Shown: positions 7,640 through 16,358 of the stretch, one piece after another
How the letters are laid out: every line of letters starts with the position of its first letter
Position numbering within the stretch: the stretch's first letter is position 1
NCBI GenBank assembly: GCA_002427885.1
Contig: DIZI01000021.1
Location: 186,001 to 250,000 of the forward strand
Length of the DNA stretch: 64,000 nucleotides
Reading direction: 5' to 3'
Source of the DNA: Paludibacter sp. UBA6032
Lineage (GTDB): Bacteria > Bacteroidota > Bacteroidia > Bacteroidales > Paludibacteraceae
The notes under the pieces: model-generated
Seen by the model: only the letters and a program-made list of their open reading frames with translations
Told to the model about the DNA's origin: nothing
The model's database searches: none
Program-made: the position numbers and the translations under genes

Positions 7640-9340
7640 ATGAATAAAATCATAGAATGCGTTCCCAATTTCAGCGAGGGAAGAGACAGGAGAATTATCG
7701 ATAAAATTCTCGAAGCAATTAAATCGGTTGATGGTGTTAAACTCATTGATGTAGATCCGGGGAAAGCTACGAATAGAACTGTGGTTACTTTTGTAGGTGC
7801 ACCTGATGAAGTTTGCGAAGCAGCATTTCGAGCTGTAAAAATGGCCGCAGAAATTATTGACATGAGCAAACATCATGGTGAACATCCCCGTTTTGGTGCA
7901 ACCGATGTGTTGCCACTTATTCCAATCAAAGGAATCTCTATGGAAGAAACTGTGGAATATGCCCGTAAGTTGGGAAAACGTATCGGGAATGAATTGGGAA
8001 TTCCAATCTATTGCTATGAATTTGCAGCAACCGAAGAAAAACGCAGGAATCTGGCCAATTGTCGTGCCGGTGAATACGAGGGTTTGCCGCTAAAAATATC
8101 TAATCCTGACTGGAAACCCGATTTTGGACCGGATGAAATGACTCCACAGGTTGTAAAATCAGGTGCCATTGCGCTCAGTTCCCGCAATTTTCTGATTGCT
8201 TACAACGTAAATCTGAATACCACATCAACCCGTTGGGCGAACTCTATTGCTTTTGATATCCGGGAAAAAGGTCGGGTAAAACGCGAAGGAAATTCCCTGA
8301 CCGGAAAAATAATAAAAGATAATCTGGGCAATGCTGTTTACACGCCCGGCTTGTTGAAAGGTGTAAAAGGTATTGGCTGGTACATTGAAGAATATGGTAT
8401 TGCACAGTTATCGTTTAATATTACCGATACAACCGCCGTGCCGCTGCATCAACTTTTCGAACTGGCTTGTGAACGTGCAGCAGTTCGTGGTATCCGCGTC
8501 ACTGGTTCCGAACTGGTCGGCGTGATTCCACTTAAAATTATGCTTGATGCCGGAAAATACTTTTTACGGAAGCAACATCGTTCTACCGGTATTTCGGATG
8601 ACGAAATATTGAAAATTGCGGTCAAATCGCTTGGTCTTGATGAACTGGCTCCTTTTGATCCGAAAAAGAAAATTATTGAATACCTAATGGAAGATCAAAC
8701 AAATAAAAAACTGGTGGATTTATCGGTAAAACAATTTACCCTTGAGACAGCATCCGAATCGGCAGCTCCCGGAGGAGGATCTGTTTCCGCATGCATGGGG
8801 GCCATGGGTGCGGCATTAGGAACCATGGTGGCAAACCTTTCGGCTCACAAAAAAGGTTGGGAAGACCGCTGGGAAGAATTTTCAAATTGGGCTGAAAAAG
8901 GCAAAAATTACCACGACGAAATGCTTCGACTGATAGATGAAGATACCATGGCTTTCAATGGAATTATGGATGCCTTCGGATTGTCTCAAAAAACCGACAA
9001 TGAAAAATCAATCCGCAAAGTGGCTATTCAACAGGCCACGCGCCATGCAATGGAAATTCCGTTCCGGGTTATGCAGCTTAGTTACGAGTCAATGGAAGTG
9101 TTGAAAGCCATGGCTGAAACCGGGAATCCGAACTCAGTATCCGATGCCGGTGTAGGTGCTCTGGCTGTGCGTTCGGCCGTACTTGGAGCGGGACTGAATG
9201 TGAAGATTAATGCCGGAAGTCTGACCGATAAAGAATTTGTTGCCCAAATGCTAAAACAAGTGAATGAGTTGGAAGAAAAAACCAGATTACTGGAAAACCA
9301 GATTTTAAAAATTGTCAATCAGAAGATTATTGGAGTTTGA
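7640..9340 (+). CDS. ftcD: Glutamate formimidoyltransferase / formimidoyltetrahydrofolate cyclodeaminase fusion
   Basis: A bifunctional 566-residue enzyme. The N-terminal about 325 residues are formiminotransferase (start CVPNFSEGRD, then KHHGEHPRFGATDVLP). Residues about 345-566 are the cyclodeaminase (ETASESAAPGGGSVSACMG). The fusion matches the animal enzyme and many Bacteroidota proteins. It moves the formimino group from formimino-glutamate to tetrahydrofolate and releases ammonia to give methenyl-THF. This shows that the histidine route here ends via folate rather than through HutG or HutF. It is the last clear gene of the hut operon. Confidence 0.95.
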   Translation: MNKIIECVPNFSEGRDRRIIDKILEAIKSVDGVKLIDVDPGKATNRTVVTFVGAPDEVCEAAFRAVKMAAEIIDMSKHHGEHPRFGATDVLPLIPIKGISMEETVEYARKLGKRIGNELGIPIYCYEFAATEEKRRNLANCRAGEYEGLPLKISNPDWKPDFGPDEMTPQVVKSGAIALSSRNFLIAYNVNLNTTSTRWANSIAFDIREKGRVKREGNSLTGKIIKDNLGNAVYTPGLLKGVKGIGWYIEEYGIAQLSFNITDTTAVPLHQLFELACERAAVRGIRVTGSELVGVIPLKIMLDAGKYFLRKQHRSTGISDDEILKIAVKSLGLDELAPFDPKKKIIEYLMEDQTNKKLVDLSVKQFTLETASESAAPGGGSVSACMGAMGAALGTMVANLSAHKKGWEDRWEEFSNWAEKGKNYHDEMLRLIDEDTMAFNGIMDAFGLSQKTDNEKSIRKVAIQQATRHAMEIPFRVMQLSYESMEVLKAMAETGNPNSVSDAGVGALAVRSAVLGAGLNVKINAGSLTDKEFVAQMLKQVNELEEKTRLLENQILKIVNQKIIGV

Positions 9341-9365
9341 TTTATAAAAACCCATGAATAATTCA

Positions 9366-9373
9366 TATATTTG
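9366..9373 (+). promoter_or_regulatory. -7 box upstream of the DUF2007-like gene
   Basis: TATATTTG matches TAnnTTTG. A weak TTTA lies 21 bp upstream at 9341-9344. It suggests that the small gene at 9480 has its own promoter and is not strictly part of the hut transcript. Confidence 0.45.
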
Positions 9374-9479
9374 CAAAAGAAAAATAACATCCAATTGAGC
9401 GTTGCATAATAAACCTGACAAAAAGAAAAGGAGAAATTTTTGTTACAAACTTATGAGTTATTCTTTAAAAAGTACCGTC

Positions 9480-9731
9480 ATGGAAAACGATTTAAGAGTT
9501 TTAGTAAAAGTAAATGACAGAATCATTGCCGGGGAGATTCAACGAATGCTGGAAGAATCCGAAATCTATTCAATGCTGGAGTCCGATAATCCGGCTTCAT
9601 CTGTTATGAATATGTATTCTGGATTAAAAGCCAATGAAACCATTCGTCTCATTGTAAACAAAGATGATTATCAAAAAGGGCTCGAAATTGTAAATAACAG
9701 TTCATTCCATGATTTGTTGAAAGTGGATTGA
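9480..9731 (+). CDS. Small DUF2007-like (putative signal-transducing) protein
   Basis: From the ATG at 9480 the product is 83 aa and cytoplasmic. It begins MENDLRVLVKVNDRIIAGEI and ends with LIVNKDDYQKGLEIVNNS. The pattern of a short beta-alpha-beta unit in which one residue set reads 'aeiiksmLesegI... ' followed by 'v.VpkeDyekAleil' resembles the DUF2007 family, whose function is unknown. The frame is open further upstream (ATGs at 9402 and 9453), but those residues are Lys/Arg-rich and do not look like the family. It lies between ftcD and a secreted hydrolase. Confidence 0.6.
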   Translation: MENDLRVLVKVNDRIIAGEIQRMLEESEIYSMLESDNPASSVMNMYSGLKANETIRLIVNKDDYQKGLEIVNNSSFHDLLKVD

Positions 9732-9739
9732 AAATTTAA

Positions 9740-10369
9740 ATGACCATGAAAAAAACTGTAAGTCTCGTTTTCGTACTCATATTATTTCTGCATCCCGCAT
9801 ATTCTCAAGCAAAAAACGATGGCAGCAAAACAGCCCTTCTGATTGTTGACATCCAGGATTTTTATTTTCCGGGAGATGGACCCGGTTTAGTCAATGCTGA
9901 AGGAGCCGCTTTAAAAGCAAAAGAAATTCTGGAAATCTTCAGAGAGAAAAAACAATTGGTTGTCCATGTCCGCCACAAAGCTTCCAGAGGATTCGAAATA
10001 AATAAAAATGTTGAACCTCTTTCTACAGAAAAAGTAATTACGAAAACGGAAGTCAATAGTTTTAAAGGAACGGATCTGTTAGAGTATTTGAAAAAGAACG
10101 ATATTTCCCGGTTGATTATTATAGGCATGCAAACACAAATGTGTGTTGAAGCAGCTGTTCGTGCCGGGCATGATCTGGGTTTTGAATGTGTCCTTATTCA
10201 AGATGCCTGTGCTACCAGAGATCTTAAATTTGCAGACAAAATTGTCAAAGCTGAAGATGTTCAAACCGGCACGCTTGCAACTTTTATCGATGGTGGATAT
10301 GCTAAAGTAATTGATTTTGCAAAATTCAAGGAAAATATCGATAAGTATTTGTTTCAAAAATTAGATTAG
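9740..10369 (+). CDS. Secreted isochorismatase-family cysteine hydrolase
   Basis: A 209-residue protein with an N-terminal signal peptide (MKKTVSLVFVLILFLHPAYSQ) that ends at about residue 23; a second ATG at 9746 may be the true start. The isochorismatase/nicotinamidase fold is shown by the catalytic triad candidates: Asp37 in LLIVDIQDFYFPG, Lys102 in TKTEVNSFKGTDL, and Cys135 in GMQTQMCVEAAVRAG. Family members hydrolyse nicotinamide, carbamates or isochorismate, and the exact substrate cannot be read from the sequence. Periplasmic localisation is unusual for nicotinamidases. Its start is 8 nt after the stop of the DUF2007-like gene, so the two may be co-transcribed. Confidence 0.8.
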   Translation: MTMKKTVSLVFVLILFLHPAYSQAKNDGSKTALLIVDIQDFYFPGDGPGLVNAEGAALKAKEILEIFREKKQLVVHVRHKASRGFEINKNVEPLSTEKVITKTEVNSFKGTDLLEYLKKNDISRLIIIGMQTQMCVEAAVRAGHDLGFECVLIQDACATRDLKFADKIVKAEDVQTGTLATFIDGGYAKVIDFAKFKENIDKYLFQKLD

Positions 10370-10470
10370 ATTTTTATTAAACACTCAACGAATACCGGCA
10401 GTTTATTCATTGCCATTTAAGAATGATTCATGTTATTTTTCAATTATTTTCAACAGAACAATCTATTAAA

Positions 10471-11343
10471 ATGAAACACACTGTTCTTTTGGCAATTACA
10501 TTTTTGTCAATAATTGCCTCAGCGCAAAAGGTAAATCCCTATTTGCCGGATTCATCATCTCCAATAAAAATATCCGGTATGAAACTGGTTTTTAGTGAAG
10601 AATTTAATTATGTCGGAAAACCGGATTCAACCATTTGGAACTATGAAACCGGTTTTAAACGGAATAATGAACTCCAGTGGTATCAATCCGATAACGCTAA
10701 TTGTAGCAAAGGCCGCTTGCTTATCGAAGGGAAGAAAACGGATTTCCCGAATCCAAATTACGTAGCCGGCTCTGAAAACTGGAAGACAAACCGGGAAAAG
10801 GTAAATTACACGGCTGCCAGCATTACCACCAGCGGGAAAAAATCGTGGAAGTTTGGTCGTTTTGAAGTACGGGCCCGCGTTGATACAACCATGGGCTCCT
10901 GGCCGGCAATTTGGTTACTTGGTGTGAACTATGACTGGCCTTCGTGCGGTGAAATAGATATGCTGGAATTTTATCGTCCTGATAATGTTCCTACAATTCT
11001 GGCTAATGTAGCTTGTGGTACAAGCAAACGTTGGAATGCAAAATGGGATTCATCAAAAAAACCGTTAGCCTCTTTACTCCTGACGGATAAAGACTGGGTG
11101 CGAAAATACCATATCTGGCGGATGGATTGGACTAAAGATTCTATCAATCTTTACGTCGACAAAATTCTACTCAACACTACTTTGGTCAGTGATATGGTAA
11201 ACGCCGATGGCACAAATCCGTTTTTGCAACCACAATATATTTTGCTCAATCTGGCCCTGGGTTCTAACGGTGGCGATCCTTCTCAAAGTAAGTTCCCGAT
11301 TACTTTCGAAGTCGACTACGTTCGAGTCTATCAGCAAAAATAA
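10471..11343 (+). CDS. Secreted glycoside hydrolase family 16 glucanase
   Basis: A 290-residue protein beginning with a signal peptide (MKHTVLLAITFLSIIASAQ) followed by one GH16 jelly-roll domain. The signature SCGEIDMLEF contains the catalytic pair Glu161 and Glu166 with Asp163 between them, the laminarinase-like EIDxxE form. Flanking WPAIWLLG and the C-terminal VDYVRVYQQ are also typical. Family activity is endo-hydrolysis of beta-1,3 or mixed-linkage glucans, occasionally agar or other galactans. An in-frame ATG at 10423 was rejected because it would place 16 residues ahead of the signal peptide. No sorting domain follows, so it is probably periplasmic or exported by another route. Confidence 0.85.
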   Translation: MKHTVLLAITFLSIIASAQKVNPYLPDSSSPIKISGMKLVFSEEFNYVGKPDSTIWNYETGFKRNNELQWYQSDNANCSKGRLLIEGKKTDFPNPNYVAGSENWKTNREKVNYTAASITTSGKKSWKFGRFEVRARVDTTMGSWPAIWLLGVNYDWPSCGEIDMLEFYRPDNVPTILANVACGTSKRWNAKWDSSKKPLASLLLTDKDWVRKYHIWRMDWTKDSINLYVDKILLNTTLVSDMVNADGTNPFLQPQYILLNLALGSNGGDPSQSKFPITFEVDYVRVYQQK

Positions 11344-11391
11344 AAAACATATAAAACGATATCTTTGAGTTCGTCCGGGAAGAATAATTAA

Positions 11392-11399
11392 TACCTTTG
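11392..11399 (+). promoter_or_regulatory. -7 box upstream of xerD
   Basis: TACCTTTG matches TAnnTTTG, 23 bp before the xerD ATG. The nearest TTTG is at 11364-11367 with a 24-bp spacer, longer than the usual 19-21 bp. Confidence 0.45.
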
Positions 11400-11421
11400 C
11401 AGGTAAATTGAAAATTAATAC

Positions 11422-12318
11422 ATGCTTCCCATCCGAGATGAATATCATTTGTATTTGAAGCTGGAGAAAGGTTTATCAAACAATACGATAGAGGCTTACG
11501 AAAGTGATTTAATGAAGTTGTCGACTTATTTAGCAGATGCCCACATCGCTCCGGAAGCCGCCACAACCGACCATTTACGTGATTTTATTATCGAAATTAG
11601 TAGTTTGGGGATTCATCCGCGTTCTCAAGCCCGGATTTTGTCGAGCATTAAATCATTTTATCATTTTCTGATTTATAGAAATATCCTTGACAATGATCCT
11701 ACCGAATTACTTGAAAGTCCGAAAATAGGATTACGACTACCCGAAGTTTTGTCGTTAAAAGAAATTGACGACATCGTACAAGCCATTGACTTATCCAAAC
11801 CGGAAGGGCAACGGAATAAAACCATCATCGAAGTTCTTTACGGCTCCGGTTTGCGTGTGTCGGAATTAGTAGGATTACAACTTTCCAAAATGTACATCAA
11901 CGAAGGTTATATGTTGATAGAAGGTAAAGGAAGCAAACAACGGTTAGTCCCATTATCACCACAGTCAATCCATCAGATCGGGCTCTGGAAAACAGACCGG
12001 AATTTGCTGACTATACAAAAAGGGAATGAAGATATTTTGTTTTTAAATCGTCGTGGTTCAAAACTGACCCGGGATATGATTTTCAAAATTGTGAAAGAGC
12101 TGGCATTGTTAGCAGGAATTCGTAAAAATGTGAGTCCGCACACATTCCGGCATTCCTTTGCCACTCATTTGCTGGAGAATGGAGCCAATTTGCGTGCAAT
12201 TCAGCAATTGCTTGGACACGAATCCATAACCACTACCGAACTTTATACCCATATGGACTTGCATTTTTTGCGTCAAACAGTGATGGAATGTCATCCGTTT
12301 TATAAAAATAAAAAATAG
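11422..12318 (+). CDS. xerD: Tyrosine recombinase XerD-type
   Basis: A 298-residue tyrosine recombinase with the N-terminal SAM-like DNA-binding domain (about 1-90) and a complete catalytic set: Arg145 (GSGLRVSEL), Lys169 (EGKGSKQR), His240 and Arg243 (SPHTFRHSFATHLL), His266 (LLGHESI) and nucleophile Tyr275 (TTELYTHMD). Length, completeness and housekeeping surroundings fit chromosomal XerD, which resolves chromosome dimers at dif with XerC, rather than a phage integrase. No att-like repeats or mobile cargo are seen next to it. Confidence 0.9.
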   Translation: MLPIRDEYHLYLKLEKGLSNNTIEAYESDLMKLSTYLADAHIAPEAATTDHLRDFIIEISSLGIHPRSQARILSSIKSFYHFLIYRNILDNDPTELLESPKIGLRLPEVLSLKEIDDIVQAIDLSKPEGQRNKTIIEVLYGSGLRVSELVGLQLSKMYINEGYMLIEGKGSKQRLVPLSPQSIHQIGLWKTDRNLLTIQKGNEDILFLNRRGSKLTRDMIFKIVKELALLAGIRKNVSPHTFRHSFATHLLENGANLRAIQQLLGHESITTTELYTHMDLHFLRQTVMECHPFYKNKK

Positions 12319-12341
12319 ATTGATTTGAAAAATATTGCGTG

Positions 12342-12374
12342 AAATTGCGAGATTCTTCTTGAATCTCGCAATTT
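12342..12374 (+). terminator. Perfect 14-bp hairpin after xerD
   Basis: Arms AAATTGCGAGATTC (12342-12355) and GAATCTCGCAATTT (12361-12374) are perfect reverse complements around a 5-nt loop, 23 nt after the xerD stop. There is only a short T run, so it may terminate xerD or shape the leader of the next gene, whose TTG start lies 36 nt downstream. Confidence 0.6.
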
Positions 12375-12409
12375 AAATCAGGAATAATTTACAGATATAA
12401 AATACTTCG

Positions 12410-14809
12410 TTGAAAAAAACAAATAAAATAAAGACTTTCATTGTGTTGCTGCTCGTATTATTAGCTGCATCTAAACTGTCGGCTCAGGAAACCATGGCAG
12501 TTGGACAGATTATAAACAGTATTGACAATAGTCCGATACCCGGAGTCAATGTCTATTTCAAAAACTCGTCCACAGGAGTTCAAAGCGATCAGGAAGGTTA
12601 TTTTTTGATTCGCATTACAGGAAAAGAAACAACACTTGTTTTCTCTTCGGTCGGATTCAAAAGCCGGGAAATAAAAATAAAACCGGGACAAAGTATTGGA
12701 ATTGATGTGAAACTGGAAGAAGAAAGTACCTTACTTCAGGATGTTCTGGTAATTCCGGGATCCAATCCGGCATTGGAATGGATGGAAAAAGTCCGGTTAA
12801 TGAAAAAGGAAAATGACATTAGCCGGCAAATTGGATATTCAGTTGAAAGTACCGAGCAAAATCTGGTATTATTGAGTAAAATAAAGCAACCAAAACGCAA
12901 TAAGCTTATCTATGATCAGCTAAAAAAAGGAAATCTTTCAAATGCAGATTCTTCTCTGGTAATTCCGTTGTATATGGCTGAAAATACCTACCAACTGACT
13001 GATAAAAAAAAGAATATACTTTCAAAGAATATCTTTTCATCTCCCAAAAAAAGTGAACAAATCATCGCTCAATTAGTTGGTGAAACGGATACTGAATTAG
13101 ATTTTTACGATAACGCCATCTCTGTTTTCGGGAAAAGTATAATCAGCCCAGTCTCGAATGTCGGGAATATCTATTACAATTATTATCTCGCCGATAGTAT
13201 CATAACCGCTACAGGGAAACAATACGAGATTCATTTTCGAACAAAAAATTCCAAGAATTTAGCCTTTAACGGGTTTCTCCGGATCGATTCCCTGACACTG
13301 GCTCTTACCAGCATCGATGCTGAATTGCCTACTCAGGCGAATATTAATTTCATTCACAATTTACATATTTCTCAAATTTTCCAACAGCTTCCTGATAAGC
13401 ACTGGACCAGACACTCGGAGGAAACGGCATTGAATATGAACTATGAATTATTGGCCGATAGCCTGAATCAAAAACCGGAAATTTTCATTAAACGAAGTGC
13501 AACTTATAATCCCGCAACGATTTCAATGAAACAAAATAATCGGTTTGCGCAAAGTGAATACAGCGCATCAACTTTGGATGAAAAGTTGAAAGACCTGAAT
13601 AATACCCCGATACTCCGAACTGCAAAATGGTTGGCGGACGTTATGTTTACAGGCTATATGCAGATTGGGAAAATTGATGTTGGTAAAGTGCAGCGAATAA
13701 TCCGTATAACGGATCTCGAAGGTCTGCGCCTGACCCTGCCCTTTCGTACAAACGAAAAATTATGGAAAAACTTTTCACTCGGCGGTTCAGTTGGATACGG
13801 ATTTAAAAATGAAGCAATTAAATACTCTTCTTTGGCAGAATACAAACTCCCAACAAAAAAGAGAAGAATTATTGGCATCTCTTACAATAACGATTACAGA
13901 CGTGTAGATTATAATTACAACGATTTTATGTTTCGTGAAAACCCGTTAATAACAGGAGATGAAGATATTTCCAGTTCTATATTAGCATTTAAGTCTGCAG
14001 GAAAAATGAGTGAAAGAAAGGAGTTTTCACTCACATTATTAAATGAATGGAATCGGAATATTGAAACAAATGTCTATTTTCGTTCAAATGAAATATATTC
14101 AAATCCGGCTGTACCCATCCAAACAGGATTTTCCAGTGCAAACAGCTTATCGGTAAATTCCGCTACCGTTTCAACCCGGTTTTCCTTTGATGAAAAAAAA
14201 TATGATGATTATATGCAACGAATATATATCTCCAATTATAATCCTGTATTTTATGCTACAGCTGAGGCCGGACAATATATTTTGGGAGGTGGCTCAGGTA
14301 ATTATGCTAAAATTATTGGTTCTGTGAAACAAAATGTCAAACTTGATATCGGTCAATTTAATTATATTGCCGAAGCCGGTTGGATTTTCGGAAATGTACC
14401 GTATCCTTTACTCGAAATGCCCGCCGGGAGTGAAACCGGAGGTTACAGCACATATCAATATAACATGATGAATTATGGTGAATATGCTACAGATAAATAC
14501 ATTACTCTGCATACCGAATTAATGTTGAATGGATTGATCATGAATCAGATTCCACTGATAAAGAATTTGAATTTGCGTGAAATGGCTTCATTCAATTTGG
14601 CCTACGGAAGTTTAAACGATTCGCATAAATTATTACTGGATTTCCCTGCTTACATGAATCCATTAAAAAAACCTTATATGGAAGTGGGCATCGGCCTGAC
14701 CAATATCCTGCATATTTTTACTTTGCAATCGGTTTGGAGGTTAACCGATTTAAATCGCGCAGGTGTTGTCCCCTGGGGAATAAGAGGATGCCTGAGTTTG
14801 AGCTTCTAA
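12410..14809 (+). CDS. DUF5686 outer-membrane protein with carboxypeptidase-like regulatory domain
   Basis: A 799-residue protein starting at a TTG codon, chosen because it directly gives the signal peptide (M)KKTNKIKTFIVLLLVLLAA ending SAQ. Residues about 30-115 form a carboxypeptidase-D regulatory-like Ig domain (GQIINSIDNSPIPGVNVYF ... EGYFLI ... VFSSVGF), as in TonB-dependent proteins. The remaining about 680 residues resemble DUF5686, with aromatic-rich alternating beta strands and a final strand ending CLSLSF, so a large outer-membrane barrel is expected. Its function is unknown, and there is no TonB plug domain. It is flanked by xerD and proC with no evident functional link. Confidence 0.75.
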   Translation: MKKTNKIKTFIVLLLVLLAASKLSAQETMAVGQIINSIDNSPIPGVNVYFKNSSTGVQSDQEGYFLIRITGKETTLVFSSVGFKSREIKIKPGQSIGIDVKLEEESTLLQDVLVIPGSNPALEWMEKVRLMKKENDISRQIGYSVESTEQNLVLLSKIKQPKRNKLIYDQLKKGNLSNADSSLVIPLYMAENTYQLTDKKKNILSKNIFSSPKKSEQIIAQLVGETDTELDFYDNAISVFGKSIISPVSNVGNIYYNYYLADSIITATGKQYEIHFRTKNSKNLAFNGFLRIDSLTLALTSIDAELPTQANINFIHNLHISQIFQQLPDKHWTRHSEETALNMNYELLADSLNQKPEIFIKRSATYNPATISMKQNNRFAQSEYSASTLDEKLKDLNNTPILRTAKWLADVMFTGYMQIGKIDVGKVQRIIRITDLEGLRLTLPFRTNEKLWKNFSLGGSVGYGFKNEAIKYSSLAEYKLPTKKRRIIGISYNNDYRRVDYNYNDFMFRENPLITGDEDISSSILAFKSAGKMSERKEFSLTLLNEWNRNIETNVYFRSNEIYSNPAVPIQTGFSSANSLSVNSATVSTRFSFDEKKYDDYMQRIYISNYNPVFYATAEAGQYILGGGSGNYAKIIGSVKQNVKLDIGQFNYIAEAGWIFGNVPYPLLEMPAGSETGGYSTYQYNMMNYGEYATDKYITLHTELMLNGLIMNQIPLIKNLNLREMASFNLAYGSLNDSHKLLLDFPAYMNPLKKPYMEVGIGLTNILHIFTLQSVWRLTDLNRAGVVPWGIRGCLSLSF

Positions 14810-14951
14810 GTTTCCTAAATCACTCGAGGGGGGCTTCAAGAATTTTCAACTTTCAACAATGAATTTTGAATTAGTTATCATATCTTTGTAAATTAAAATC
14901 TAGAATAATTGTTTAACTAAACAAAGTCCCCTCCGGGGGATTTAGGGGGCT
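14809..14951. repeat. Inverted pair of CCCC/GGGG palindromic elements between the DUF5686 gene and proC
   Basis: Copy A (14809-14836) begins at the stop codon of the preceding gene and contains CCTAAATC followed by CGAGGGGGGCTT. Copy B (14923-14951) is its approximate reverse complement, with CCCCTCCGGGGGATTTAGG at the core. Related elements occur at 51494-51518, 51580-51604 and 56469-56496. Copy B ends 7 nt before the proC ATG, so its G-rich edge could act as a Shine-Dalgarno-like site. Confidence 0.65.
14881..14888 (+). promoter_or_regulatory. -7 box upstream of proC
   Basis: TATCTTTG matches TAnnTTTG. It lies between the two CCCC/GGGG repeat copies, so the proC leader would begin with the copy B palindrome. 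A -33 match at the right spacing is not evident. Confidence 0.45.
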
Positions 14952-14958
14952 CATAAAT

Positions 14959-15759
14959 ATGGAAACAACAAACTTACAAATAGCAATCATCGGAGCCGGA
15001 AACATGGGTGGAGCCATTGTCCGGGGTTTATCGAAAGGAACATTGGTTCATTCAAAAAACATCCGTGTAAGCGATGTTTCGCAAGCAAATCTGGATGCAA
15101 TTAATGCATTTAATCCTGAAATAACAATCAGCACTTCCAATCGTGATATTATAAAGGATGCCGATATTATTTTGCTGGCGGTGAAACCCTGGCTCGTGGA
15201 AATCGTTGCAGAAGAAATTCAAAATAAGATTGATCTTAAAAAACAAATCATTGTTTCTATTGCAGCCGGTGTTGATTTTGCCAGTCTGACGACTTTATTC
15301 GATACAGATGCCACGCTTTTCCGTGTGATTCCCAATACGGCAATCGATGTTTTGCAGAGTGTTTCTACCATCTCGTCCTTCAATGCCAACAAAGAACAGG
15401 AAAGTCTGATTGTATCCCTCTTCGGAGAACTTGGTAAAGCTTTTTTGGTTCCCGAAAGTCAGTTGAATGCCTTCATGTCACTTTCATCCTGTGGCATTGC
15501 CTATGCATTCCGATACATTCGTGCAGCCATGGAAGGTGGCGTGGAAATGGGTATTTACCCGAATGTAGCCAAAGAAGTAGTCATCCAAACTTTGCGGGGC
15601 GCCATTGATTTACTCGAAGCCAACGACTCACACCCAGAAGTTGAAATAGACAAAGTAACCACGCCCGGCGGCATTACTATTAAAGGTCTGAATGAAATGG
15701 AAGCATCCGGATTTACGAATGCGGTGATAAAAGGATTGAAGGCATCGCATTTGAAATAA
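14959..15759 (+). CDS. proC: Pyrroline-5-carboxylate reductase
   Basis: Last step of proline synthesis (pyrroline-5-carboxylate to proline with NAD(P)H), cytoplasmic. The 266-residue protein has the N-terminal Rossmann motif IAIIGAGNMGGAIVRGL, then ILLAVKPW and RVIPNTA. The C-terminal signature VTTPGGITIKGLNEME corresponds to the ProC pattern. Length is standard. It stands alone between repeat elements, 3 nt before the RAYT element boundary. Confidence 0.95.
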   Translation: METTNLQIAIIGAGNMGGAIVRGLSKGTLVHSKNIRVSDVSQANLDAINAFNPEITISTSNRDIIKDADIILLAVKPWLVEIVAEEIQNKIDLKKQIIVSIAAGVDFASLTTLFDTDATLFRVIPNTAIDVLQSVSTISSFNANKEQESLIVSLFGELGKAFLVPESQLNAFMSLSSCGIAYAFRYIRAAMEGGVEMGIYPNVAKEVVIQTLRGAIDLLEANDSHPEVEIDKVTTPGGITIKGLNEMEASGFTNAVIKGLKASHLK

Positions 15760-15792
15760 TTATTTGGCTAAAGCCAATATTGTTTCATATTT

Positions 15793-15893
15793 ATAATCCT
15801 CCAGCTAAAGATGGAGGCAATTAATAAAGATAACCTTTAAAACTGAAGGTAATTGATGCAAATAACCTCTAAAACTGGATGCAATTGATACAG
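15793..15893. repeat. Three degenerate tandem repeats of about 32-37 bp upstream of the RAYT gene
   Basis: Units begin at 15793 (37 nt, with a good hairpin), 15830 (32 nt) and 15862 (32 nt). All share ATAA(C/T)C near the start, followed by CTAAA or TTAAA, a GGA/GAAGG block and (G/T)AATT. The second and third align base for base over most of their length. The first keeps the CCTCCA...TGGAGG stem, which has decayed in the others. They look like successive, decaying REP copies. Confidence 0.6.
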
Positions 15894-15917
15894 AATTAAA
15901 CTTTAAATGAGAATAAC

Positions 15918-16358
15918 ATGCCATATGTAAAAGTTTATATTCATTTTGTATGGAGTACAAAAAACAGAGAACCTTTTCTTTCGGACAAAGAAATTAGATT
16001 CAAAATGTGGAAGCATATTAAGGAAAATGCCAAGTTAAAAGAAATTTATATTGATTGTATTAATGGTTATAATGATCATTGCCACTGCCTGATCTCATTG
16101 GGAGTTAATCAAACTATTCAACAAGTTATTCAACTCATCAAGGGAGAATCTTCATTTTGGTTTAATAAGGAAAAGGCCATAAATTCCAAATTTGAATGGC
16201 AGGATGAATATTTTGCAGCTTCAGTTTCTGAAAGTGTAATTGAAAGAACCAGAAATTATATTAAAAGTCAGGAAATACATCATGAAAAAGTCACATTTCA
16301 GCATGAATATGATAATTTCCTAGATAAATGTGGTTTCCAAAGATTTTCAGATAATTAA
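15918..16358 (+). CDS. IS200-like / REP-associated tyrosine transposase (Y1_Tnp)
   Basis: A 146-residue single-domain protein. The start VKVYIHFVWSTKNREPF is characteristic of the Transposase_17 family. The HUH motif is His54-Cys55-His56 (NDHCHCLISL), and the candidate nucleophile is Tyr114 in ERTRNYIKSQEIHH. Family members nick and join single-stranded DNA at hairpins. The ORF is intact, so it may be active. No accessory TnpB/IscB gene is nearby. Palindromes on both sides support the RAYT/REP assignment over a plain IS. Confidence 0.85.
   Translation: MPYVKVYIHFVWSTKNREPFLSDKEIRFKMWKHIKENAKLKEIYIDCINGYNDHCHCLISLGVNQTIQQVIQLIKGESSFWFNKEKAINSKFEWQDEYFAASVSESVIERTRNYIKSQEIHHEKVTFQHEYDNFLDKCGFQRFSDN

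Noticed and set aside
11422..12318. XerD-type gene as a phage or integrative-element integrase
   Set aside because: The full XerD motif set, standard length and housekeeping neighbours, with no att repeats or cargo genes.
15793..15893. CRISPR-like repeat array
   Set aside because: Only three degenerate units with no unique spacers and no cas genes; they are decayed palindromes next to a RAYT gene.
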